Shown: positions 37,534 through 45,490 of the stretch, in pieces
Position numbering within the stretch: the stretch's first letter is position 1
How the letters are laid out: each line of letters starts with the position of its first letter
Origin: JAHZFN01 sp965149945
GTDB taxonomy: Bacteria > Bacillota > Dehalobacteriia > UBA4068 > UBA4997
DNA length: 45,490 nt
Reading direction: 5' to 3'
NCBI GenBank assembly: GCA_965149945.1
Contig: CBCTTQ010000020.1
Coordinates: 1 to 45,490, forward strand
Program-made: the position numbers and the translations under genes
The notes under the pieces: generated by a model
Told to the model about the DNA's origin: nothing
Database searches by the model: none
The model's input: the letters and a program-made list of their open reading frames with translations, nothing else

Positions 37534-37632
37534 ATTGAACAAATTTTTGGCCCTGACCGAAGAAAAGAGATTGACCATTCTCAATGCGGCGTTCCAGTGC
37601 TTCGGCAAGTTTGGTTATGAAAAAGCCTCAAT
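37461..37632 (+). repeat. 172-bp inverted repeat, copy B
   Basis: Near-identical inverted copy of 36850-37021. It carries promoter, both operators, ribosome binding site and the first 34 codons of the TetR gene, aimed at the hydrolase operon. Confidence 0.9.
37463..37513 (+). promoter_or_regulatory. Duplicated TetR-type promoter for the hydrolase operon
   Basis: TTGACC (37463-37468), 17 nt, TATACT (37486-37491). The full operator AATAACCGAAACGGTTATT (37495-37513) follows the -10, and ACCGATTCGGT lies in the spacer. The leader to the hydrolase start is about 230 nt. Confidence 0.82.
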
Positions 37633-37699
37633 GTCGATTCTGTTATATTACGCATATCGCAGAAAATTAAGTAAGAAAACTGCCAATGACAAAGAGTAA
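37535..37699 (+). pseudogene. TetR N-terminal fragment in copy B
   Basis: TTG 37535, with its ribosome binding site GAAGG, opens a 54-codon frame. The first 34 codons repeat the TetR N-terminus with one change (AAFQCFG for AALQCFG); the other 20 are unrelated and end at TAA 37699. It lacks a complete helix-turn-helix, so it is unlikely to bind DNA. It would be translated ahead of the hydrolase. Confidence 0.75.
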
Positions 37700-37728
37700 G
37701 TTATACCCACGTTATGAAAGGACGTGCT

Positions 37729-38709
37729 ATGAAGGATTCATTGAAAAAAGGATTGATAATAGGTGCTGCCGGTAGTGCGATTTGTGTGCTTTGGCATCAT
37801 CTTCTAACCAAAAAGATGATGCAGCTCGCCATGGATCGGGTTGCGCCGCAGGACAGAAGCAACGGAAAAATGCGTGTGTCCGGTTCACCTGAAATGATAG
37901 AAACCACTGAAATTGTAAAAAAGGCAGCTGGTCAGCTCGAAAAAAGCGGCTGTGACGTGGTGGAAATCACTGCTCACGACGGAATTTCATTGATTGGGCA
38001 TTGGTGTCCCTGCGAAGAACCGAAAAGAACTATAGTTGCCATGCACGGGTGGCGTTCCTCCTGGTCACATGATTTTGGTCTAATCGCAGATTTCTGGCGC
38101 AATAATCATTGTTCTGTACTCTACGCAGAGCAGCGGGGACAAAATAATAGCGGCGGCGACCATATGAGTTTAGGTTTGCTGGAACGCTACGATTGCCTGG
38201 CATGGACAAATTGGATAAACGAGAAAACAGGAAAAAGCATTCCCATCTATCTTGCCGGGGTATCCATGGGTGCAACCTCTGTGCTAATGGCGTCCGAACT
38301 GGAACTGCCGGATAATGTATTTGGAATCGCAGCGGACAGTGCATTTACTTCGCTCCATGCAATTTGGAAACATGTCTCCGAAAGCAATCTGCATATTCCT
38401 TATGCTCTGCATAAAACAGGTGCCGATAGGATGTGCAAAAAGCGCATCCAAATGGATGCTGATGCTGCCTCAACTACAGAAGCGTTGAAGCACTGCCAAA
38501 TTCCTGTTCTTTTTGTCCACGGAACAGATGACCACTTTGTTCCAGTTGAAATGACATACGAAAACTATAAAGCCTGTACATCAGAAAAGCGTCTGCTGAT
38601 TGTTCCGGGCGCTGACCACTGTATGAGCTATCTCGTAGGAAAAAGCACCTACGAGCGCATTGCAAAAGAGTTTTGGGAATTTTGCGAACAGCGGAAAAAG
38701 AATCCGTAG
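37729..38709 (+). CDS. Alpha/beta hydrolase, membrane-anchored
   Basis: 326 residues from ATG 37729 (AAAGGA 6 nt upstream; the ATG at 37714 is weaker). An N-terminal hydrophobic stretch (KKGLIIGAAGSAICVLWHHL) suggests a membrane anchor. The catalytic triad is visible: Ser in GVSMGA, Asp in VHGTDDHFVP and His in GADHCMSY. The oxyanion-type motif is AMHGWRSSW. It resembles the YqkD-like hydrolases of Bacillota. Substrate unknown; its neighbours make a membrane-lipid role plausible. Confidence 0.88.
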   Translation: MKDSLKKGLIIGAAGSAICVLWHHLLTKKMMQLAMDRVAPQDRSNGKMRVSGSPEMIETTEIVKKAAGQLEKSGCDVVEITAHDGISLIGHWCPCEEPKRTIVAMHGWRSSWSHDFGLIADFWRNNHCSVLYAEQRGQNNSGGDHMSLGLLERYDCLAWTNWINEKTGKSIPIYLAGVSMGATSVLMASELELPDNVFGIAADSAFTSLHAIWKHVSESNLHIPYALHKTGADRMCKKRIQMDADAASTTEALKHCQIPVLFVHGTDDHFVPVEMTYENYKACTSEKRLLIVPGADHCMSYLVGKSTYERIAKEFWEFCEQRKKNP

Positions 38710-38736
38710 ATTTGAGTTTGAAGGGGGGGAATCATT

Positions 38737-40272
38737 ATGCGCCAGCGTTGGCTCCGTGTCTTATTCCGTAGAAGGATGTTGACGATACTCCTGCTACTTT
38801 TACAGGTATATTTTCTTATATGCCTTGTACTTGGGGGAAGTCAGCTTTCCCGAAATTTCAGTCGCCTACTGACAATCGTCAGTATCATTGCGGTGCTTTA
38901 TATCGTTTCCCAGAAAGACAAAGGCGCCTACAAAACTGCATGGGCGATCCTGATCCTAACCTTCCCGTTGTTTGGTGGACTGATGTATCTTTTGTCTAAT
39001 GCACAATCCTCGAAATGGCGCTTTGCAAAAAGTGTCCTCCATACACAACAAAAGGCAAAACCACTCTATGCACTCCCCGGCATTTGCTATGAAAGCGCAA
39101 CAAAACAACTGCCTGAATATTACCCTCAAATTCATTACTTGCAGGAATACACGGGGTTTCCAATATATGCAGATACAGAAACACATTACCTTACACCGGG
39201 TGAACGAAAGCTGGAAACACTTTTGGCGGAACTTGAAAAAGCCGAGAAGTACATATTTCTGGAATATTTCATCGTGCAGGAAGGCGTTATGTGGAACAGC
39301 ATCTTGGAAGTTTTGAAGCGAAAAACCACGCAAGGCGTAACTGTGCGACTGATTTATGACGATATGGGTTGCTTTCTCACTCTTCCGAAAGACTACGCAA
39401 AGCAGCTAAAAAAACACGGTATCCAGTGCGCCGTATTCAATCCCTTCCGACCTGTTCTGACCGTAAAGCAAAATAACAGAGATCACCGAAAAATAGCGGT
39501 CATTGATGGAAAGGTGGCTTTTACCGGAGGTATCAATCTGGCAGATGAATACATCAACGCCATTGAGAAACACGGACACTGGAAAGATGCAGCGATCATG
39601 CTGAAAGGCAAAGCCGCATGGAGTTTCACACTAATTTTTTTACAGACGTGGGAAATTTGTACCCATACAGACGAGGACTACGAAATCTTCTACCCATGGA
39701 AAGAACAAGAGTGCCCTGTTACTGCAAAGGGGTTTGTTCAGCCATACGCTGACAGTCCAATGGATGAAGAAAATGTGGGCGAACACGTTTACCTGCATAT
39801 CTTAAACAATGCAAAGAAGTACGTGTATATCAACACCCCATATCTGATTGTCGATGATAGTATGCTTTCCGCTTTGCGTCTTGCGGCAAAAAGTGGTGTA
39901 GATATACGCATCATCACACCCCACCGCTGGGATAAATGGTGGGTACACATGACCACACGCTCGTATTACCGAGAGCTGATAAAATCAGGCGTTAAAATCT
40001 ACGAATATACCAATGGTTTCATCCACTCCAAAACCTTTGTGTCCGATGACCGTACTGCAACAGTCGGGACAACAAATTTGGATTTTCGCAGCTTATATCT
40101 GCACTATGAATGTGGTGCTCTGCTCTATGAGGCCAAAGCTGTTATGGAAGTCAAGGAGGATTTTCTGCAAACGCTGGAGATATGCCAACAGGTGACAGAA
40201 AAGGATTGCAAAACAAATATCGTAGTGCATCTGCTCCAGGATATACTGCGGCTATTTGCACCACTAATGTAA
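38737..40272 (+). CDS. cls: Cardiolipin synthase (phospholipase D type)
   Basis: 511 residues, strong GGGGGG-type ribosome binding site. It condenses phosphatidylglycerol into cardiolipin at the membrane. Two hydrophobic N-terminal segments (LLLLQVYFLICLVLGGS and a second near residue 65-85) are followed by two HKD catalytic motifs: RDHRKIAVIDGKVAFTGG (near 249) and GFIHSKTFVSDDRTATVG (near 430). It is normal in length. Cardiolipin synthases on mobile DNA are of interest because altered cardiolipin changes susceptibility to membrane-active peptides. Confidence 0.93.
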   Translation: MRQRWLRVLFRRRMLTILLLLLQVYFLICLVLGGSQLSRNFSRLLTIVSIIAVLYIVSQKDKGAYKTAWAILILTFPLFGGLMYLLSNAQSSKWRFAKSVLHTQQKAKPLYALPGICYESATKQLPEYYPQIHYLQEYTGFPIYADTETHYLTPGERKLETLLAELEKAEKYIFLEYFIVQEGVMWNSILEVLKRKTTQGVTVRLIYDDMGCFLTLPKDYAKQLKKHGIQCAVFNPFRPVLTVKQNNRDHRKIAVIDGKVAFTGGINLADEYINAIEKHGHWKDAAIMLKGKAAWSFTLIFLQTWEICTHTDEDYEIFYPWKEQECPVTAKGFVQPYADSPMDEENVGEHVYLHILNNAKKYVYINTPYLIVDDSMLSALRLAAKSGVDIRIITPHRWDKWWVHMTTRSYYRELIKSGVKIYEYTNGFIHSKTFVSDDRTATVGTTNLDFRSLYLHYECGALLYEAKAVMEVKEDFLQTLEICQQVTEKDCKTNIVVHLLQDILRLFAPLM

Positions 40273-40284
40273 GGAGGGTCTTGA

Positions 40285-41475
40285 ATGTTTGAAGATATTG
40301 AAACACACAAAAAATTATCAAAGTGGATTATCGGAACGTTTACAGCCTGCATTTTGATTTATCTTGGCATCCGACATATTAGTCATGTAGCTGATGCCGT
40401 GATGTGGTTGAAAGACCTGCTGAACCCACTTTTAATTGGATTGATTTTGGCGTTGTTTCTGAATGTTCCGTTGGGGGTTATTGAAAGACATCTGTTCCCC
40501 AAACATCCGACATCTAGGAAAACGAAAATGCGCCGCCCGCTTGCGATCCTGCTTTCATTTATTTTGGTGATAGGGGTCTTTGTCGGTGTTGCTTTTCTTG
40601 TTATTCCCGAATTGATCGATGCAGTATCTATTGTCATATCATCCTTGACGAATGGTCTGGATCAACTGGTGGCATTTGAAAGCACGGCTGACTATTCTAA
40701 AATCCCATTCGGAGAACAGCTGTCCCAAATTGATATTGATTTTCTTGAACTGAAAGACAATTTGAATGAATGGTTGAATCAATTGGGAACCACCATTATG
40801 GACACTGCTGCTTCCGCATTTGGAAGCGTGGTTGCGACGGCAGTCGATTTTGCGATTGGTCTTGTGTTCTCAATTTATATTTTGGCCAATAAGGAGAAAT
40901 TAAAAAGTCAGATCACCCGAATTGTCCGTGTATGGATTCCAGCATGTTTTGCCGAGCGGGGCATTCATGTGGCAGCTGTCTGTGAAAAAAACTTCAAGCT
41001 TTTTGTAGCAGGGCAAACGACTGAGGCAATAATTTTAGGCAGCCTGTGTGCAATCGGTATGTTAATTCTGAGAATACCATATGCGCCGATGATCGGTGCG
41101 CTTGTTGGGGTAACAGCACTGATTCCCTATGTCGGTGCCTGGATTGCTACACTTGTGGGTGCATTTTTGATTCTGACAGTCAATCCTTTTAAGGCACTGG
41201 TATTCATTATTTTCCTGCTTACTTTGCAACAGATCGAAGGAAATGCAATCTATCCGAAAGTTGTGGGCGCAAAAATCAACCTTCCTGCCATGTGGGTTTT
41301 AGCGGCAATCACAATAGGTGGCAATCTGGCTGGACCAATCGGTATGTTGCTTGGCGTACCTGCCGCAGCAGCCACTTACGCTCTTTTGAAAGAAGCAACC
41401 GATAAGCGGGAAACGCATCTGAAAACACAAGAAAAAGAGCAGATGGGTAATTCACATAAACAGAATATATCCTAA
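40285..41475 (+). CDS. AI-2E (TqsA/YdiK)-family membrane protein
   Basis: 396 residues, AAGGAGGG upstream, 12 nt after cls. About eight membrane segments in the pattern of the AI-2E family. The hallmark region GALVGVTALIPYVGAWIATL is near residue 270-290, then LLTLQQIEGNAIYPKVVGAK. Members are proposed exporters, some for the quorum signal AI-2 and some Na+/H+ antiporters; specificity here is unknown. Last gene of the operon, before the terminator at 41505. Confidence 0.9.
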   Translation: MFEDIETHKKLSKWIIGTFTACILIYLGIRHISHVADAVMWLKDLLNPLLIGLILALFLNVPLGVIERHLFPKHPTSRKTKMRRPLAILLSFILVIGVFVGVAFLVIPELIDAVSIVISSLTNGLDQLVAFESTADYSKIPFGEQLSQIDIDFLELKDNLNEWLNQLGTTIMDTAASAFGSVVATAVDFAIGLVFSIYILANKEKLKSQITRIVRVWIPACFAERGIHVAAVCEKNFKLFVAGQTTEAIILGSLCAIGMLILRIPYAPMIGALVGVTALIPYVGAWIATLVGAFLILTVNPFKALVFIIFLLTLQQIEGNAIYPKVVGAKINLPAMWVLAAITIGGNLAGPIGMLLGVPAAAATYALLKEATDKRETHLKTQEKEQMGNSHKQNIS

Positions 41476-41504
41476 AAAAATTATCTCAAGATAAAAACTC
41501 ATAG

Positions 41505-41562
41505 TAGGGTGTAAGGACTCATGATATAAAAATATCAAGGGTCTTTGCGCCCTATTCGTTTT
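41505..41562 (+). terminator. Terminator of the hydrolase-cls-AI-2E operon
   Basis: TAGGGTGTAAGGACTC (41505-41520) pairs, with several G-U pairs in RNA, to GGGTCTTTGCGCCCTA (41539-41554). A smaller GATAT/ATATC stem lies inside and TTCGTTTTTTTT follows. It sits exactly at the right edge of the nested block. Confidence 0.85.
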
Positions 41563-42592
41563 TTTTATTTAAAACCTCTTTCTGCTTATCATAGGAAAAA
41601 CCTAAGTCTTTTGTGCATACACAAAAATCAAATGAACTGATGTGTTCTTTTTGCGAATGTGACAATGAATATTTAGAGATACTTTGTAATTTTTCAACGA
41701 TAGGCTGTATACTTTTTATCTTTGGAACATTGGTAAATATCATCATAAGAGGATTAGCTAAATTACTACTTACTTGTACCATTCCTAACAATGTACCTAC
41801 TGTTATACGTCCTGTGATAATGAAATAGGCAGATAAAAATAAAACAACTATCTGAACCATAAGAGCAAGAAAAGAAGATACACCCTCATTTAATGCAAGC
41901 AATCTATCGACACTGTATTTAGAGCTGATTGTTTCCTCATTCTCTTTGTTAAATCGCTGAACTACATATCGTTTCATGGAATAGGATTTAATAATTTCAA
42001 ATCCAGACAAAATATCTTTTAGACTAACTGTAAAATCCGCTAGTTTTGAGGAATATTTCTGTTGTCTTTTTTCCAATGAATTTCCCAGAAAACTAGGAAT
42101 AAGAAACATTATAGCAATCGCTACTATAACGCAAATAGTAACGATAATGTCAAAATAAATCATTAACAAGAATGACGCAGTAAAAATAACCGCATATTGA
42201 ACTACTTCAAAAAGAGGAAGCAAAAAGTTATCTTCTATCATTTTTACATCATTTGTAATAATGGAAATATAATCAGCAGTATTCTTCTTGTTGAAATCTT
42301 CTATACTGTGATTAACTGTTCCTCGGAATACATCAGAACGAATTTGACGAATGATTTTACATATCACTTTTTTGCTGAGTAAAGATTGAAGATATAGAAA
42401 TATCCCCAGTACAGCAAAATAAAAAATAGAAAACAATACCATTCTTATAAATTGTTGCATATCTTTTCCCACGGCTATGTCTAATAGTTGCTGTAAGAGT
42501 ATAGCCATAAACACATAACCTAAAGAAGCAATTACACTTACTAAAATAGTTGCGACAAATAAAACTTTATTTTGCTTAATATAGAATTTCAT
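41552..42592 (-). pseudogene. N-terminal (membrane) half of the split ABC exporter
   Basis: Starts MKFYIKQNKVLFVATIL with AGGAGACC upstream. Six membrane segments typical of a type-I exporter half follow to about residue 300, then the start of the ATPase domain (DLGFSYDKQKEVLNK). About four foreign residues and a stop lie at the block edge. Walker A onward is at 30188-30847. The split product cannot hydrolyse ATP on its own. Confidence 0.85.
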
Positions 42593-42610
42593 AGCTGGTC
42601 TCCTTTATAA

Positions 42611-42630
42611 ATTATACATGTTGCATGTAT
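42611..42630 (-). promoter_or_regulatory. Operator overlapping the -10 of the split ABC exporter
   Basis: ATACATG-TTG-CATGTAT (42614-42630), a perfect palindrome; on the minus strand the -10 TATAAT (42611-42616) overlaps it. The same ATACATG/CATGTAT words recur at the TetR promoter near 43313-43358, so the adjacent TetR is the likely repressor. Confidence 0.7.
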
Positions 42631-42676
42631 GTATATTGTTAAAAAATAAAATTGTCTTTCGACAATCTTATTTTCC

Positions 42677-43300
42677 CTATGCATTTTCTTTGCATAGTTC
42701 AACGATTTCATCGTCGATTACTGGAAGTCCTAATTTGTCCGTGATTTCTTTAATCATTAAGAACTTTTCCCATGTTTCCTCTGTTGTCATTGGATATATA
42801 GTAGGTATCGACCAGAAGTTAGTTAAAAGAACAAATAGCTCTGCCAGTAATTTTGCATGTTCTGTTTTTATAGAGCCGTCCTTTATTCCTTCCTCTATCA
42901 ATTCTTGATACATAGGAGCTAATTCTTGATTACTCTCAACCAATTTTTTCAAAAAAGCTGGACTTTCCATTAGTTGCATTGAAGCCATACTTAATTGATG
43001 ATGTTCCGTTTCATCAAATGAGGTTTTTAAGACAAATTTTAATTTTTCCAATCCATTTAATTCTTTATGACTTTTAGCTTTTTCAAAAGGATTAGTTTCA
43101 TAGAAAAGTTTTTCGCACAAAGCGTCAAAGACTTCTTCCTTTGATTTAAAATGGTGGTAAAAAGCTCCTCTAGTCAGTCCTCCCATTTCGCTTATAATAT
43201 CTAATACCGTTGTTTCTTCATATCCCTTTTCTAAAAAAAGTTTTAAAGAAGCATCTAGTATTTTTTGAACAGTTTCTTCTGGATATTTATTTCGTGGCAA
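42677..43300 (-). CDS. TetR-family regulator next to the split ABC exporter
   Basis: 207 residues from a TTG at 43300 (GGAGGTGAAAAT upstream). The frame can be opened at ATG 43318, but then the start precedes the ribosome binding site. N-terminal helix-turn-helix: VQKILDASLKLFLEKGYEET, then GGLTRGAFYHHFKSKEEVFD. The C-terminal domain is unrecognised. Its operators (ATACATG/CATGTAT) lie at its own promoter and at that of the exporter. It appears intact although the exporter is broken. Confidence 0.92.
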   Translation of the reverse strand: MPRNKYPEETVQKILDASLKLFLEKGYEETTVLDIISEMGGLTRGAFYHHFKSKEEVFDALCEKLFYETNPFEKAKSHKELNGLEKLKFVLKTSFDETEHHQLSMASMQLMESPAFLKKLVESNQELAPMYQELIEEGIKDGSIKTEHAKLLAELFVLLTNFWSIPTIYPMTTEETWEKFLMIKEITDKLGLPVIDDEIVELCKENA

Positions 43301-43311
43301 ATTTTCACCTC

Positions 43312-43363
43312 CATACATGCACCTTACATGTATAGAGTATCATGCAGGGTGCATGTATGTCAA
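43312..43363 (-). promoter_or_regulatory. TetR promoter and operator cluster
   Basis: Minus strand -35 TTGACA (43358-43363), 16 nt, -10 GATACT (43336-43341). Long arms CATACATGCACC (43312-43323) and GGTGCATGTATG (43349-43360) enclose an extra CATGTAT (43327-43333): a self-regulated promoter. Confidence 0.75.
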
Positions 43364-43369
43364 TATATT

Positions 43370-44263
43370 TCAGCTAATAATCTTCCAGTTGCTATCTTTA
43401 TGAAGCGTCAGCTCATACTGTGATACCTGTGTTGCCTTTGTCTGATTATCAATGAATTTTACAGCTACTTTGACTTTCACGTTGTCACCGTCAGCCGTGA
43501 ACACAGGATTGACAAGCTCGGAAAAGAGATAGTCTCCGTTTATCGGTTCAAGGGCATTTCCCTCTACATAGTAGGCAAGCTCCTTGTCCGTTGCGGTAGG
43601 GTACAGCTTAAAGAATGTTTCCAGAAACGCCGTAGCGTCATTAACCGTGTCAGCGTCCACGCTGTTGTCTGCTTCCTGTGCTTTTGGTTCATAATCGGAT
43701 TTTTCCATAGCTGGGGCAAGGGTCGGGTTCTGGATAATCACCATATCCCCGTCAGCGTCCACATGAACAATCACGGTATAGGTTTCTGATACATTCCTTG
43801 TCTGGTCATTTTCTTTTATCTGTTGATCTACTTCGTAGGTAACAGTAAAAGCGTTCTCCCCAGACTGTTCCACGTCCCAGATAAGTACGTCCATGACTGC
43901 GGAGCTAGTCGGTATATCCGTCCTCACCGTATCAACATTCAAATCCTGCAATTCCTGTATCAGATAGGCACTGATAGCCTGTGTCCTTGCTTCGATAGCT
44001 TCCTTGTTGTTGCTCCATGTGTAATAGGACTTCGCAAAGTTCTTCACAAAATTTTCTATGCCGTTGGTGTCATTCAAGCGGAGCTGTATGGTTTCTATCT
44101 CATGTGTGGTGTGCTGGTCGATAGCCGTAAAATTCTTATACACACCAAAACTCACGCTTGCGATAAGCACCACCCAGAGGGCAATGACGGACTTCTTATG
44201 CGTCCCCACTTTCATAGTGCGGAATTTCTTTTCCTTTATCGGTTTTTCTTTCTTCTTGAACAT
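43370..44263 (-). CDS. Conjugation protein, Tn916 ORF13 / TcpC-like
   Basis: 297 residues. A basic N-terminus (KEKPIKEKKFRTMKVGTHKK) and one membrane segment (SVIALWVVLIASVSFGVY) precede two tandem NTF2/VirB8-like domains outside the membrane (about 70-175 and 195-297). It is part of the conjugative secretion channel at the cell envelope. It lies 21 nt after orf14, in Tn916 order. Confidence 0.9.
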   Translation of the reverse strand: MFKKKEKPIKEKKFRTMKVGTHKKSVIALWVVLIASVSFGVYKNFTAIDQHTTHEIETIQLRLNDTNGIENFVKNFAKSYYTWSNNKEAIEARTQAISAYLIQELQDLNVDTVRTDIPTSSAVMDVLIWDVEQSGENAFTVTYEVDQQIKENDQTRNVSETYTVIVHVDADGDMVIIQNPTLAPAMEKSDYEPKAQEADNSVDADTVNDATAFLETFFKLYPTATDKELAYYVEGNALEPINGDYLFSELVNPVFTADGDNVKVKVAVKFIDNQTKATQVSQYELTLHKDSNWKIIS

Positions 44264-44284
44264 GATATTTCCATTCCTTTCTTT

Positions 44285-45292
44285 CTATTGCTTAATTCTG
44301 CCAGCTCCGATAAGGTGCTGTTGCCAGTAGCTATTGTTCAAATCAGCGTAGCCTATCGGGTCGCCAGCATGATACATCTGATTGTTTCCCACATAGATAC
44401 CGACGTGGGTCACATACGTCCCCGCATTGTAGGTACTGTGGAAGAATACCAAATCCCCAGCCTGTGCCTGTGAAAGCGGGATATGCTGGGTAGCGTCATA
44501 CTGTGCCTGTGCCGTTCTCGGCAGACTGATACCCGCCTTTCCATAGCACCATTGAACCAGCCCCGAACAGTCAAAAGAAGTATTAGGATTGCTCCCGCCG
44601 TACACATAGTCCCAGCCTTGATATTTCAGAGCTTCATTCATTATCTTCTGTGCCAGCTCACCCGACACTTGACTGACGGTGAGATACTGGCTGACAAGCT
44701 CCACATAGAACATATTCCCGTACCCGTAACGCCAGCCACCATTGCGGGCGACAGCGATAGGGTTCGTGTAGGTGACTTTCTTCCCGCCAGATTTAACACG
44801 GGCGAAATTCTCTGCCAGCGTGAAGCTGTGCTTTTTTCCATTGGAAGCCACATAGCCGATATATCCACCGCCATAGTTATAGGACTGTACCACGACGTTT
44901 ATATCCTCTATGCCTTGATTTTCTGCTGAAGAAAGCAGGGACGCAAAATACTTGCACCCCTGCTTGATTGAGCTTTCTGTATCTAAGGAATTAGGCGGTA
45001 AGCCCATGCTCTCGGAACTCTGCATAACGTCCGAACCTGTCCCGCCACTTTCTACCTGTATGATTGCCAGCAGATAGGGGACGTACTCAGATATGCCGTA
45101 TTCCTTTGCGTATTTCTCCACCATAGGCTGATGTTTCAAGACCTCTGCGGACAGGTTCATGCCTGTTACCCATGAGGAAGAGCCACCGCCCCCGTCGTCG
45201 TCCTCGGCACTGATAAGCACACCAAAGAAAAGCACTATCGCAATGAGAAATGGAAACAGACTGCCAATAATGGCGAGATGTCTTAGCTTCAT
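44285..45292 (-). CDS. Tn916 ORF14-like bifunctional cell-wall hydrolase
   Basis: 335 residues. An N-terminal membrane segment (HLAIIGSLFPFLIAIVLFFG) is followed by a lysozyme-like domain (about 60-190, catalytic Glu probably in IIQVESGG) and a C-terminal NlpC/P60 peptidase (about 210-335). The peptidase has Cys in SFDCSGLVQW and His in THVGIYVG. It locally opens the peptidoglycan for the conjugation channel. Its ATG overlaps the stop of the preceding gene. Confidence 0.93.
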   Translation of the reverse strand: MKLRHLAIIGSLFPFLIAIVLFFGVLISAEDDDGGGGSSSWVTGMNLSAEVLKHQPMVEKYAKEYGISEYVPYLLAIIQVESGGTGSDVMQSSESMGLPPNSLDTESSIKQGCKYFASLLSSAENQGIEDINVVVQSYNYGGGYIGYVASNGKKHSFTLAENFARVKSGGKKVTYTNPIAVARNGGWRYGYGNMFYVELVSQYLTVSQVSGELAQKIMNEALKYQGWDYVYGGSNPNTSFDCSGLVQWCYGKAGISLPRTAQAQYDATQHIPLSQAQAGDLVFFHSTYNAGTYVTHVGIYVGNNQMYHAGDPIGYADLNNSYWQQHLIGAGRIKQ

Positions 45293-45490
45293 TTCCTATG
45301 TCCTTTCTTTTTCGTGGTGTTTATGGTCGCTTTCTTAATGTTTCGCTCTTTTCTGGTGGTCTGTCGGTTCAGTTCCACACCATTAAGCCTTGTCCCGTGT
45401 TTCTGCGGTACAGGTTCATCAGATTTTGAAGCCAACGGACGCTCCTTGACGGATTGTGGCGTGGTCGGCTCGGTATGTACCTTGTCGGTA
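45289..45490 (-). CDS. C-terminal tail of a Tn916 ORF15-like membrane protein (partial)
   Basis: The last 66 codons plus stop are visible: a Lys/Arg-rich tail ending ...RNIKKATINTTKKKGHRK, with TGA overlapping the ATG of the ORF14-like gene. Tn916 ORF15 is a large polytopic protein of the conjugation channel with a basic C-terminus; position and composition fit. The body of the protein lies outside the window. Confidence 0.7.
   Translation of the reverse strand, partial: TDKVHTEPTTPQSVKERPLASKSDEPVPQKHGTRLNGVELNRQTTRKERNIKKATINTTKKKGHRK

Larger units (their letters stand above)
30848..41563. mobile_element. Nested cargo block of about 10.7 kb inside the ABC exporter gene
   Basis: Both flanks are halves of one ABC exporter gene. 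The left flank keeps CAATTTATT and the right flank (T)TTTATTTAAAAC, which rejoin as a continuous codon series. The interior has visibly higher GC than the exporter halves. No integrase or transposase is seen inside, and a gene is truncated at the left junction, so entry by recombination or by a since-lost element is more likely than simple transposition. Confidence 0.7.
26297..45490. mobile_element. Tn916-family integrative conjugative element (int end and part of the body)
   Basis: From the chromosome end the order is int, xis, orf8, orf7, orf9 (opposite strand), a cargo zone, orf13, orf14 and orf15, as in Tn916. Base composition drops sharply in AT-rich parts relative to the host genes. The cargo position that holds tet(M) in Tn916 holds a TetR/ABC exporter instead, itself split by a second block. 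The other end lies beyond the window. The chromosome junction is estimated at 26297-26312 but could lie a little nearer 26250. Confidence 0.88.

Noticed and set aside
30848..41563. Nested block as a simple transposon
   Set aside because: No transposase or integrase inside, no clear terminal inverted repeats, no clear target duplication, and a gene is truncated at the left edge.
29886..43300. tet(M) or another classical resistance gene in the Tn916 cargo position
   Set aside because: No ribosomal-protection GTPase other than fusA/tuf is present; the cargo is exporter and lipid genes.

Overview
The window looks like chromosome of a Gram-positive-lineage bacterium (Bacillota). The evidence is the rpoB-rpoC and rpsL-rpsG-fusA-tuf genes, AGGAGG-type ribosome binding sites, consensus sigma-A promoters, and a Tn916-family conjugative element. 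A gut Negativicutes-like or Clostridia-like host is my guess; the sequence does not settle the genus.

Layout: (1) 1-4151, minus strand: the str operon rpsL-rpsG-fusA-tuf (tuf is cut by the window edge), with its own promoter and a leader of about 310 nt. (2) 4330-12242, plus strand: a four-gene operon encoding a MoxR-like AAA+ ATPase, a 1066-residue VWA protein, a small LRV-type repeat protein and a 639-residue protein made of about 17 copies of a 30-residue repeat. It has a perfect consensus promoter, a 27-bp palindrome over the start point and a shared bidirectional terminator. It lies antisense between rpoC and rpsL, which are usually neighbours, and is the best candidate for an undescribed system. 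(3) 12272-19588, minus strand: rpoB-rpoC, whose promoter closely resembles the str one. (4) 20063-26216, minus strand: ppdK, an HxlR-type regulator, a cytidylate-kinase-like gene and an unrecognised Gly/Ser-rich protein, separated by long gaps.

(5) About 26300-45490: most of one arm of a Tn916-like integrative conjugative element. From the end: int, xis, orf8, orf7 (sigma factor), orf9 (repressor), a Spo0A-C-like small protein, a broken TetR/ABC-exporter cargo, then orf13, orf14 and the tail of orf15. No tet(M) is present in the cargo position.

(6) Nested inside the cargo, about 30848-41563: a block of roughly 10.7 kb of higher GC that splits the ABC exporter gene in the middle. It carries a truncated response-regulator-like gene, a DegV protein, a radical SAM/SPASM protein, a Cys-rich KTR protein, an ABC-2 efflux operon under a TetR regulator, and a divergent operon of alpha/beta hydrolase, cardiolipin synthase and AI-2E-type permease. 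A 172-bp inverted duplication of the TetR promoter, its operators and first codons stands in front of the divergent operon. It probably places both operons under one repressor.
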